Assembly: GCA_900552985.1 (NCBI GenBank)
Contig: USBP01000067.1
Coordinates: 1 to 7,145, forward strand
Source: an uncultured Oscillospiraceae bacterium
Lineage (GTDB): Bacteria > Bacillota > Clostridia > Oscillospirales > Acutalibacteraceae
Length of the DNA stretch: 7,145 nucleotides
Reading direction: 5' to 3'
Shown: in pieces, positions 1 through 5,326 of the stretch
How positions within the stretch are numbered: position 1 is the first letter of the stretch
Layout of the letters: every line of letters starts with the position of its first letter
The notes under the pieces: generated by a model
Database searches by the model: none
What the model was told of the DNA's origin: nothing
The model's input: only the letters and a program-made list of their open reading frames with translations
Translations under genes and position numbers: made by a program

Positions 1-218
1 GCGGCAGGCATGGGCCGCCTGTCCTCCTGCCTGCGGGGTGGCTCCTGGGCTGGCTGAGCCCTACTGTCGTGTTCCGGTTTTTTCCCCTGCTCCTTTTTCG
101 CCAGTTCCTCCTGTGCACGCTGGGCTGTAAGCTGGGCGCGGCGCTGCATCTCCCTGACACGCTGTGTGGCCTCCTCCTGCATGGCCATCAGCTCGCTGTA
201 TGTATAATCCCTGCCCAA
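1..218 (-). CDS. Uncharacterised coiled-coil-like protein (3' part missing)
   Basis: I do not recognise this gene. It reads from a TTG start for 72 codons without a stop and leaves the window at its left edge, so the C-terminus is unseen. The start follows the TGA of the preceding gene with no gap, and AGGAGGT lies 7 bases upstream, so translation is probably coupled. The visible protein opens GRDYTYSELMAMQEE and continues as a highly charged, Glu/Gln/Arg/Ala-rich stretch (about residues 9-50) that is likely one long helix or coiled coil. After this comes a Pro/Arg/Gln-rich, probably disordered segment. No signal peptide or membrane segment is visible. An in-frame ATG at residue 11 is an alternative start, but the ribosome binding site favours the TTG. 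It is the last visible gene of a three-gene minus-strand operon; the partners are also uncharacterised, so context gives no function. Confidence 0.7.
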   Translation of the reverse strand, partial: MGRDYTYSELMAMQEEATQRVREMQRRAQLTAQRAQEELAKKEQGKKPEHDSRAQPAQEPPRRQEDRRPMPA

Positions 219-608
219 TCACAGCACCTCCTGGTCTCTCAAAGCCGGCAGCAGCTCCAGCAGCCGGATCATCCGCATCGCCTCATCCGCCTTATGGCGG
301 CGCTCAGGGCTCAGCAGCGGCTTAAGCGCCGCAATAAAGGCGCTTCGGGCATCATTACCCTGCCCATTCATTGCGCCCATAACGGCCGACAGCTTTTTCA
401 TCATGCCAGGATCCAGGCCGGAAAGCATACCGGGCAGATCGCCGCCTCCGCCGCCTCCGGCCTGCGGCTGCTGTGCCGAAGGCGGCTCCGCCTGCCCACC
501 CGGCTGCCCCTGCCCGCCAAACAGCGATTGCGCCATCCCCTGCAGAGAACGGATATCCTCCTGACTCAGATTGTTTATCAGGTCGCTCAAGCCTTTCATA
601 TCGTCCAT
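219..608 (-). CDS. Uncharacterised two-part small protein with Gly/Gln/Pro linker
   Basis: This 129-residue protein has no function I can name. Three parts are visible. Residues 1-30 form a short helical segment (GLSDLINNLSQEDIRSLQG). Residues 31-57 are a low-complexity Gly/Gln/Pro/Ala linker ending in six glycines. Residues 58-129 form a helical segment with LKPLLSPERRHKADEAMRM near residues 95-113, then a Leu-rich helix. There is no signal peptide, membrane span or catalytic motif, which suggests a cytoplasmic scaffold or adaptor; that is inference. The ATG at 608 is chosen because TAGGA sits just upstream and the segment before it reads like untranslated leader, although the frame stays open to 668. 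The gene lies 56 bases after its upstream partner and directly abuts the next gene, so the three are probably co-transcribed. Confidence 0.8.
   Translation of the reverse strand: MDDMKGLSDLINNLSQEDIRSLQGMAQSLFGGQGQPGGQAEPPSAQQPQAGGGGGGDLPGMLSGLDPGMMKKLSAVMGAMNGQGNDARSAFIAALKPLLSPERRHKADEAMRMIRLLELLPALRDQEVL
226..232 (-). promoter_or_regulatory. Strong Shine-Dalgarno site selecting a TTG start
   Basis: Read on the minus strand, AGGAGGT lies inside the last codons of the upstream gene, 7 bases before the TTG at 218. It is the only reason to accept a TTG that directly abuts a stop codon as a start, and it implies that ribosomes ending the upstream gene reinitiate here. Confidence 0.7.
441..458. 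repeat. Two perfect 9-bp tandem copies encoding glycine run
   Basis: GCCGCCTCC occurs twice back to back. On the minus strand it encodes the six consecutive glycines in the linker of the small protein. Gaining or losing a copy keeps the frame and changes the linker by three residues, so this may be a length-variable site among strains. Confidence 0.75.
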
Positions 609-664
609 GTTTCCTACCCCCTGTGTTGCAAATCCAACCGCCGCCTGCCCTGTCCAGGCGAGGT

Positions 665-934
665 TCAATCTGGTTCGTGTTTTGCGCCCAGCAGCTTTTT
701 CAGCAGATTTTGGGCCTGCGGTGTTGCGAGGAGCTTATCCGCCGCCTCGCGGTTTTCCATCAACATTTTCAGGGCCCTGGCCTGATCCGGCCGCATATTT
801 TTCTGCACGAAGCCCTCCCAATCCCCGCTGTTGACTGCCTGTTCAATATCGGATGCCGCCTTTCCGGAGGCCTTGCTCAAGTGGGAAAGCGCGGCTTTAA
901 CCTGGTCCGGCGTAAGATTTCTTCCGTCAATCAT
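665..934 (-). CDS. Uncharacterised small helical protein, first gene of the operon
   Basis: The protein is 89 residues and I cannot assign a function. It opens MIDGRNLTPDQVKAALSHLS and is predicted by eye to be almost wholly helical. The middle carries DWEGFVQKN, and the C-terminal half (about residues 48-83) is a Leu/Ala/Lys-rich pattern ending QNLLKKLLG. No signal peptide, membrane span or metal-binding motif is seen. The frame stays open far upstream, to 1282, but that extension is antisense to the phosphoesterase gene. The ATG at 934 has AGGTGG 8 bases upstream and is clearly the start. The gene reads away from the phosphoesterase/RCK operon, and the plus-strand -35 box overlaps its start codon. 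Its own promoter must lie in 949-1033, where I see only weak candidates. The short, hydrophilic, helix-rich style resembles the next gene, suggesting that the products act together. Confidence 0.8.
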   Translation of the reverse strand: MIDGRNLTPDQVKAALSHLSKASGKAASDIEQAVNSGDWEGFVQKNMRPDQARALKMLMENREAADKLLATPQAQNLLKKLLGAKHEPD

Positions 935-962
935 TGCATTCACCACCTGTAATGTATATAAT
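934..962 (+). promoter_or_regulatory. Sigma-A-like promoter of the phosphoesterase/RCK operon
   Basis: TTGCAT at 934-939 and a perfect TATAAT at 957-962 are separated by 17 bases, the ideal spacing. The predicted transcription start is near 969, giving a leader of about 65 bases before the ATG at 1034. The -35 box covers the first base of the divergent gene's start codon and its ribosome binding region lies inside the spacer, so polymerase binding here would probably interfere with that gene. Confidence 0.65.
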
Positions 963-1033
963 AAATATGCTTGTGAAAGGGGAAAGTATAACACAATCCC
1001 GGCTGATTTCTTCTGTGAAAGAGGCGAGGGCGC

Positions 1034-1501
1034 ATGGACACAAGGATACTGGTCGTCTCCGATTCCCACGGGGATGCTTACGCGCTGCGGCGGGCAATTG
1101 AGCAGCAGCCCAGGGCGCAGGTTATTATCCATTTGGGAGATGGGGAGCGGGATATGGAACAGTCGGCGAGCCTGTGCAGGGAAAAGCGCGTTATCTGCGT
1201 ACGCGGGAACTGCGACTGGGGCTCTCTGCTGCCCGCATTGTCCCTGGAGCGTGTGGCGGGCCAATTGCTTTACTGCACGCACGGATATGCGGAAAATGTC
1301 AAATACGGTGATAGTCAGCTACGCGAGCGCGCACGCGCCAGCAAGGCCTCCATCGCATTATATGGCCATACGCACACCGCCGTGATAGATTATGAGGATG
1401 GGCTTTATCTGATGAATCCGGGCGCTGTGGCAAACGGGGAATACGGCATTGTAGACATTACCCCCGCAGGCATTGTATGCGTGCATCACAAGATACGATA
1501 A
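1034..1501 (+). CDS. YfcE/MJ0936-type metallophosphoesterase
   Basis: This 155-residue protein is a calcineurin-like phosphoesterase of the small YfcE/MJ0936 type, a cytoplasmic metal-dependent phosphodiesterase/phosphatase with a two-metal active site. All family motifs are visible in order: DSH at 10-12, GDGERD at 35-40, GNCDW at 58-62, THGY at 82-85, GHTH at 111-114 and NPG at 128-130. The length is usual for the short form of the family. The physiological substrate of this family is generally unknown, and none can be read from the sequence. The ATG at 1034 is preceded by GAGGCGAGGG and starts at the canonical first strand (RILVVSDSH). It is the first gene of an operon with two RCK regulators, 31 bases ahead of the first. 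In many Clostridia such enzymes sit by nucleotide clean-up genes instead, so this pairing may be coincidental. Confidence 0.92.
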   Translation: MDTRILVVSDSHGDAYALRRAIEQQPRAQVIIHLGDGERDMEQSASLCREKRVICVRGNCDWGSLLPALSLERVAGQLLYCTHGYAENVKYGDSQLRERARASKASIALYGHTHTAVIDYEDGLYLMNPGAVANGEYGIVDITPAGIVCVHHKIR

Positions 1502-1532
1502 CGCGAAAGAAGAGAAAGGAAGCAGCATTCGT

Positions 1533-2156
1533 ATGAACGTTCTGATTGTCGGCGCCGGAAAAACGGGGCGCCGGCTGGCGTTGGCTCTGTCCGGGCGTGG
1601 CTATGACGTCGCAGTGGTAGACCGTGAGCAGAGCCGCCTTGACCTGCTTGGAGACAATTTTGATGGCATTGCGGTTGCCGGCGTCCCGGTGGATAAGGAC
1701 GTGCTGATCTCCGCAGGCTGTGAAAATGCCGACGTGGCCTGCGCCATCACAGCGGAGGATAACGTGAACGTGATGGTCACACAGCTTTTAATGACAGAGT
1801 TCCACATTGAGACCATCTATACGCGCATTCTGGATCCCTCCCGGGAGGCCGTATTCCATAAGTTTGGCCTGCACACCATTTGTGCCACCCGCTATGAGGC
1901 CGATCACCTGCTCGACCTGATCACGCAAGAGGATACAAAATTTTCGATGCTGCATTTGGGGACAGGCTCCGTTTCCTTTGAGGAGGTGCGGACAGACCGC
2001 CACGATTGGGGCCTGCGGCCCGCACAGCTTCCTCACCGAAAAAACGAAATGCCCTTCGCCGTGCGGCGCAGGGGCGGGAAACTGCTTTTATGCAACGCGG
2101 AGAATTTGATCCTGACGGAGGGGGACAGCCTCATCTTCGCGCATATTAACGAATAA
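1533..2156 (+). CDS. trkA: TrkA/KtrA-type RCK potassium-transport regulator, copy 1
   Basis: A 207-residue cytoplasmic RCK protein. Such subunits form rings under TrkH/KtrB channels and gate potassium uptake in response to bound NAD(H), ATP or ADP. Residues 1-115 are the Rossmann RCK_N domain with GAGKTG at 7-12 and the ribose-binding acid D30. Residues 137-205 are RCK_C, ending in the typical EGDSLIF strand. The frame opens at 1473 inside the upstream gene, but the ATG at 1533 gives the canonical start MNVLIVGAG and has AAAGGAAG upstream. Length matches single-domain KtrA/KtrC (about 220 residues), not the double-domain E. coli TrkA (458 residues). Odd point: where copy 2 and most relatives have GDGT after strand 3 (D51 in copy 2), this one has GVPV, so nucleotide contacts may differ. 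No channel gene is adjacent. Confidence 0.9.
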   Translation: MNVLIVGAGKTGRRLALALSGRGYDVAVVDREQSRLDLLGDNFDGIAVAGVPVDKDVLISAGCENADVACAITAEDNVNVMVTQLLMTEFHIETIYTRILDPSREAVFHKFGLHTICATRYEADHLLDLITQEDTKFSMLHLGTGSVSFEEVRTDRHDWGLRPAQLPHRKNEMPFAVRRRGGKLLLCNAENLILTEGDSLIFAHINE

Positions 2157-2218
2157 GCCCAACAGAAAGCCGCTTTTGCAAGATTGGCCCACTGGGCAGG
2201 AAGGGTATTGATACAAGT

Positions 2219-2875
2219 ATGCGGATTTTAATTGTCGGCGGCGGTAAGCTCGGCTATTTTCTTTCACAATCGTTGATAGAAGACGGCTATGCTGTCAGTG
2301 TGATTGAAAAGGAGCGGGAATTTTGCACGCGCATTGCAAATTCCCTTGATATCCCCGTCGTCTGCGGCGACGGTACAACGGTGGAAACGCTCGCGCGCGG
2401 CGGCGCCGGAAAGTGCGATACCATGATCGCCGTTACCGGCAGGGATGAGGATAATCTGATCGCCTGCGAGCTTGCCAAGCAGCAGTTTAACGTCCGGCAG
2501 ACAGTGGCGCGGGTAAACAACCCCAAAAATATGGAGATTATGAAAAAGCTTGGCGTGGATATCACCATGTCCCCCACCCGGATCATCACCGGCATGATTG
2601 AGCATGAGGTGGAGGGAGCGGCGATTCGTCTGGTGGCGGATATCAACAACAGCGATGCTTCCATCCATGAATATAAGCTCCCTCGCCATTGGTCAAAATC
2701 CGGCGCGACCGTGCAATCACTGCAGCTTCCGGAGGGCTGCGTTTTAATCTACCTGATGCGGGATTCCCTCATTACAATTCCGCGCGGCAATACGGCCCTT
2801 TTAGAGGGGGATGAAATCATCGCTCTGACGGAGGGAACTGCGGCAAAGGAACTGAAAAAGATATTTGAGTTATAG
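2219..2875 (+). CDS. trkA: TrkA/KtrA-type RCK potassium-transport regulator, copy 2
   Basis: A 218-residue RCK subunit and the tandem partner of the gene before it. The Rossmann RCK_N domain covers residues 1-115 with GGGKLG at 7-12, E30 at the end of strand 2, GDGT at 50-53, TGRDEDN at 73-79 and ARVNNP at 97-102. These are all standard nucleotide-binding positions of TrkA/KtrA. RCK_C spans about residues 137-205 and ends LEGDEIIAL. It probably binds the nucleotide more conventionally than copy 1, whose GDGT motif is lost. The ATG at 2219 starts MRILIVGGG; AGGAAGGG lies 13 bases upstream, slightly far. The 62-base gap after copy 1 shows no convincing promoter, so both are likely on the phosphoesterase transcript. 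Two adjacent single RCKs resemble a split E. coli TrkA and may form a mixed ring; that is inference. Confidence 0.93.
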   Translation: MRILIVGGGKLGYFLSQSLIEDGYAVSVIEKEREFCTRIANSLDIPVVCGDGTTVETLARGGAGKCDTMIAVTGRDEDNLIACELAKQQFNVRQTVARVNNPKNMEIMKKLGVDITMSPTRIITGMIEHEVEGAAIRLVADINNSDASIHEYKLPRHWSKSGATVQSLQLPEGCVLIYLMRDSLITIPRGNTALLEGDEIIALTEGTAAKELKKIFEL

Positions 2876-2929
2876 ATATTAGATGTGGGAACCTTCTACA
2901 CTATAATTTTTAAATTCTAATCAAAACGA

Positions 2930-2963
2930 AAATCCACCCACAGAAAGCACTGTGGGCGGATTT
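2930..2963. terminator. Bidirectional Rho-independent terminator between convergent genes
   Basis: Arms 2930-2943 and 2950-2963 pair over 14 positions with one A-C mismatch, around the loop AAAGCA. On the plus strand the stem ends in TTT and runs into ATTTGTA. On the minus strand the stem is followed by TCGTTTTGATT. It sits 54 bases after the second RCK gene and 33 bases after the lipase stop, and so can end both transcripts. Confidence 0.85.
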
Positions 2964-2996
2964 ATTTGTATGCTGATGGTATACGCTGCCGGGCAT

Positions 2997-4253
2997 TCAA
3001 TCAGCAATGGAATCCAGAATTTTCATATGGGTAAGGTAAAAGCTCCTGAGCCACTCGCCGTCTCCGCTGAGCAGGCCGCCCATAAAGGACATATGATCGC
3101 GGCCGTCAACAACAGGCATCACGTTCCAGATGCCGGGCCTGATATCCTCGCTGTCAAACGCAACTCCCTCCTCATCCAGCGGACGTAATGCGGAGATGGT
3201 GTTGACAAGGCCGTCGTTGGGCTGCCACTGCTCATCAACTTCAAGGCCAAAGGATGTGGTATAGGCCTCGAACTTTCTGCCGATCAGGAAGGAGGGCGCC
3301 TTAAACATGGCCGTCATCGAGTCAACCGGCACCCAGTTGCCGTTGCCATCCTCCTCTGTCGCGCACGCGGCATAGGAGAAATAATAGATGCCCGGCTGCG
3401 TCTCGATCATCTCATTGATTTCATACGCGCCGCGCAGGGAAAGATCATAGCCCGCGTGATCCCTGCTGGAGGCAAAATTCAACATTTCGGAGAGCGTCGC
3501 CACATTCAGCTTATAAGAGCCCGGGATGGCGGTGAGGCCAAACTGGCTCAGCTGGAAGTCATACATCCCGTTGATGAAAGGCAGGTTGCCGATTGCCCCC
3601 GCCAGAATCGTCAGCGGGAGATATTTGACGCCAAGCTGCTCGTAATCCTTCATCGTGCCATCCATGGTGGTGCCGTTATGCGGGGCTGCGAGCGTCGTCA
3701 CGCTGTAGATCCAATCATCCATGCCTCCCTGGAAGAAGGGGGAAACATCCGTGGGTGAGGCCGACACCTCCTCCGCCGCACCCTCGCAGGCGATCTGTGT
3801 GAAGAGCCGCACCGTCGCGCCACCGAAGCTGTGGCCAAAGAGATGGATCTTTTTCTCCGGGCCCCAACCCTCAAAGAGCGGGCGGCTGTAGGTTTCGCCA
3901 TAGCGGTCATGGTTGTGGGCGGCGGCATGGGCCGCGCCATAATCCACCGTTGTGCCGGTCAGCTGGGCATAGAGCTCACAGGCGCGATCCCATGCGCTGG
4001 AGATCGGCCCTACGGATGCCGCATAGCAATCATAGCCTTCTGACTCCAGATACGCAAGCAGGCTACCGGTCGTCATGCCCCAATAGGGGGCAACATCGTT
4101 CGCCGTGTCATAGTCTCCCCATCCGCCAAGGCCGTGGACGAATACGCAGGGGTAATCCGTCTGCGGTTGCGCCACCTCCTTAGCCGGGAAGCCAAGCAAC
4201 GCCAGCAAAATCTGCACCAGCGTGAGGAAAACCGCTGCAGTCTGCTGAAACAT
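2997..4253 (-). CDS. Family I.5-like (thermophilic Bacillus type) lipase/esterase
   Basis: This 418-residue alpha/beta-hydrolase resembles the Geobacillus/Staphylococcus lipases (families I.5 and I.6), which hydrolyse acylglycerol esters, usually outside the cell. Visible are the oxyanion segment FVHGLGGWG at 38-46, the nucleophile elbow GHSFGG with S142, the acid D347 in NDGLVNTIS, and H387 in RDHMSFMG. Spacing matches the L1/T1 lipase triad. The zinc site unique to this group is also present: D89 (WDRACELYAQL), H109 (YGAAHA), H115 and D270 (YDLSLRGA). Residues 5-22 are hydrophobic and could be a signal peptide or anchor, but no Lys or Arg precedes them and no clear cleavage site follows. 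The ATG at 4253 is certain, since an in-frame TGA lies three codons upstream and AGAGGA precedes it. It has its own promoter and is monocistronic. Confidence 0.9.
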   Translation of the reverse strand: MFQQTAAVFLTLVQILLALLGFPAKEVAQPQTDYPCVFVHGLGGWGDYDTANDVAPYWGMTTGSLLAYLESEGYDCYAASVGPISSAWDRACELYAQLTGTTVDYGAAHAAAHNHDRYGETYSRPLFEGWGPEKKIHLFGHSFGGATVRLFTQIACEGAAEEVSASPTDVSPFFQGGMDDWIYSVTTLAAPHNGTTMDGTMKDYEQLGVKYLPLTILAGAIGNLPFINGMYDFQLSQFGLTAIPGSYKLNVATLSEMLNFASSRDHAGYDLSLRGAYEINEMIETQPGIYYFSYAACATEEDGNGNWVPVDSMTAMFKAPSFLIGRKFEAYTTSFGLEVDEQWQPNDGLVNTISALRPLDEEGVAFDSEDIRPGIWNVMPVVDGRDHMSFMGGLLSGDGEWLRSFYLTHMKILDSIAD

Positions 4254-4321
4254 AGTTTCTCATCCTCTTTCTTTCCGAATTTTACATTTAGAAAACCAAA
4301 AGCTTTCCCCATGATAGTAAA

Positions 4322-4350
4322 ATTATAGCATGGCATATGGTGCTTTCCAA
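4322..4350 (-). promoter_or_regulatory. Extended -10 sigma-A-like promoter of the lipase gene
   Basis: On the minus strand TTGGAA (4350-4345) and a perfect TATAAT (4327-4322) are 17 bases apart, and TG precedes the -10 box by one base, forming an extended -10. The start site would be near 4315, leaving a leader of about 60 bases before the ATG at 4253. This is the best promoter in the window. No convincing operator is visible around it. Confidence 0.75.
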
Positions 4351-4386
4351 GTATTCATTGAATAAAGAATCTATAAACTCAGCAAA

Positions 4387-4393
4387 AAGGAGG
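4387..4393 (+). promoter_or_regulatory. Shine-Dalgarno site selecting a TTG start
   Basis: AAGGAGG ends 7 bases before the TTG at 4401, ideal spacing. This supports TTG as the true start of the MazG-like gene. In the gap 4254-4400 I could not place a confident plus-strand promoter; TATAAA at 4372-4377 is a possible -10 box without a good -35 box. Confidence 0.75.
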
Positions 4394-4400
4394 ATCCCCC

Positions 4401-4748
4401 TTGAAAGAAGCACAGCAGCAGGTAGAGCAGTTTCTGCACGCGCACCATCTGGCGCTTTCCCCACAGGGATGCTTCACTGATTTGGTATCGGAAATCGGCG
4501 AAGCAGGGAAGGAGCTTCTGCTGGCCACCCAATATGAAACGCAGCCGTTTGCGCGCCGGGCAGAGCTGGAGGAGGAGCTGGGGGACTGCCTGTTTTCCAT
4601 CCTCCGGCTGTGCAGTAGCCTCCAAATAGACGCGCAGGGAGCGTTGGCGCTCGCGCTGAAAAAATATGAGGCACGATTTATGCAAAAGCATCATATCGGC
4701 TCTGAAGAAGGCAAAAAAGAACGGGAAAGCGAGGCGGCAGAAAAATGA
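4401..4748 (+). CDS. MazG-like nucleotide pyrophosphohydrolase
   Basis: A 115-residue all-helical protein of the MazG-like NTP pyrophosphohydrolase group, enzymes that hydrolyse (d)NTPs to monophosphates and remove abnormal nucleotides. The magnesium-binding signature is present: EIGE at 31-34 and ELGD at 59-62, followed by a long helix (CLFSILRLCSSL) and the conserved KKYEARF at 87-93. This single-domain size matches small MazG-like proteins, not the two-domain E. coli MazG. The C-terminus (residues 100-115) is a charged tail rich in Glu and Lys. Start is TTG, with AAGGAGG at 7 bases. Its TGA overlaps the ATG of the following acetyltransferase by four bases (ATGA), so the two are translationally coupled. 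The exact substrate cannot be read from the sequence. Confidence 0.88.
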   Translation: MKEAQQQVEQFLHAHHLALSPQGCFTDLVSEIGEAGKELLLATQYETQPFARRAELEEELGDCLFSILRLCSSLQIDAQGALALALKKYEARFMQKHHIGSEEGKKERESEAAEK

Positions 4749-5239
4749 ACATTCGGGCCTATGCGAAGGCGGATCTCCCCATCATGACAGAGCTCTGGAA
4801 TCAGGTGGTAGCGCAGGGGGACAGCTTTCCCCAGGAGCAGCCGCTGACTCTGGAGGAAGCGCGAGCCTTTTTTCAGCAGCAATCCTTTACCGCAGTTGCT
4901 GTGGATGAGGCCGGCCGTGTGCAGGGCCTTTATATTCTCCACCCCAACAACGTAGGGCGCTGCTCCCACACAGCAAATGCCTCCTATGCCGTGCGTCCCG
5001 AAAGCCGGGGCAGCGGTGTGGGGGAGCATCTGGTGCGTCACTCGCTGGGAATGTGCCGTGCACTCTCCTTCCGCGGGCTGCAATTCAACGCCGTCGTTTG
5101 TACAAACAAGGCGGCGATTCATTTATATGAGAAGCTCGGCTTTCAAAGAATCGGCGTTACGCCGGGCGGATACCGGATGAAAGATGGCTCCTATCAGGAT
5201 CTTTGGCTGTTTTATAAAGCCGTAGGAGATGCGCTGTGA
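4745..5239 (+). CDS. GNAT family N-acetyltransferase
   Basis: A 164-residue acetyltransferase of the GNAT superfamily, expected to move an acetyl group from acetyl-CoA to an amine. The CoA pyrophosphate loop is RGSGVG at 88-93. The C-terminal signature is NKAAIHLYEKLGF at 121-133, followed by the terminal strands ending in DLWLFYKA. The stretch YILHPNNVGRCSHTANASY at 63-81 carries the strand before the loop and is distinctive; by recollection it recalls the yeast MPR1 (azetidine-2-carboxylate acetyltransferase) group, but I hold this loosely. The length is normal and there is no truncation. The start lies within the stop codon of the MazG-like gene, so expression is coupled, and a strong terminator follows. 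The pairing with a nucleotide clean-up enzyme suggests a metabolite damage or detoxification role, which is inference. Confidence 0.88.
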   Translation: MNIRAYAKADLPIMTELWNQVVAQGDSFPQEQPLTLEEARAFFQQQSFTAVAVDEAGRVQGLYILHPNNVGRCSHTANASYAVRPESRGSGVGEHLVRHSLGMCRALSFRGLQFNAVVCTNKAAIHLYEKLGFQRIGVTPGGYRMKDGSYQDLWLFYKAVGDAL

Positions 5240-5251
5240 GCCCTGGCAGTC

Positions 5252-5294
5252 AAAGGCCCCCAATCGCAGGATGTTACTGTGACTGGGGGCCTTT
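5252..5294. terminator. Strong Rho-independent terminator after the GNAT gene
   Basis: Arms 5252-5262 (AAAGGCCCCCA) and 5284-5294 (TGGGGGCCTTT) pair perfectly over 11 bases, with two further pairs inside after one mismatch. The plus strand continues CTCTTTTCTCATTT. It starts 12 bases after the GNAT stop. The hairpin also lies 32 bases past the stop of the convergent AAC(6')-like gene and may end that transcript, though the T tract is short on that side (TTTGACTG). Confidence 0.85.
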
Positions 5295-5326
5295 CTCTTT
5301 TCTCATTTAGAAATATATCAAAAGGA

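Noticed and set aside
642..660. Hairpin CGCCTG/CAGGCG between the first two small genes, as a terminator
   Set aside because: The stem is only 6 bp, there is no following T tract on the minus strand, and the genes look co-transcribed. At most it may influence mRNA stability.
949..1033. Minus-strand promoter for the three-gene operon (TTTCCC-N16-TATTAT)
   Set aside because: The -35 match is poor and the AT-rich stretch offers several equally weak alternatives, so I do not call one.
935..1282. Possible 116-residue N-terminal extension of the first small protein on the minus strand
   Set aside because: The frame is open, but it lies antisense to the phosphoesterase gene and has no family-like sequence; the ATG at 934 has a well-placed ribosome binding site.
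4073..4336. Minus-strand open frame overlapping the lipase 5' end, with an Arg-rich product
   Set aside because: It is out of frame with the lipase, starts at or inside the promoter -10 region, and its Arg/Ser-rich composition is typical of a shifted reading of GC-rich coding DNA.
4327..4344. AGCA-N10-TGCT inverted repeat in the lipase promoter spacer, as an operator
   Set aside because: Only four bases pair in each arm and the inner bases do not match; this is expected by chance.
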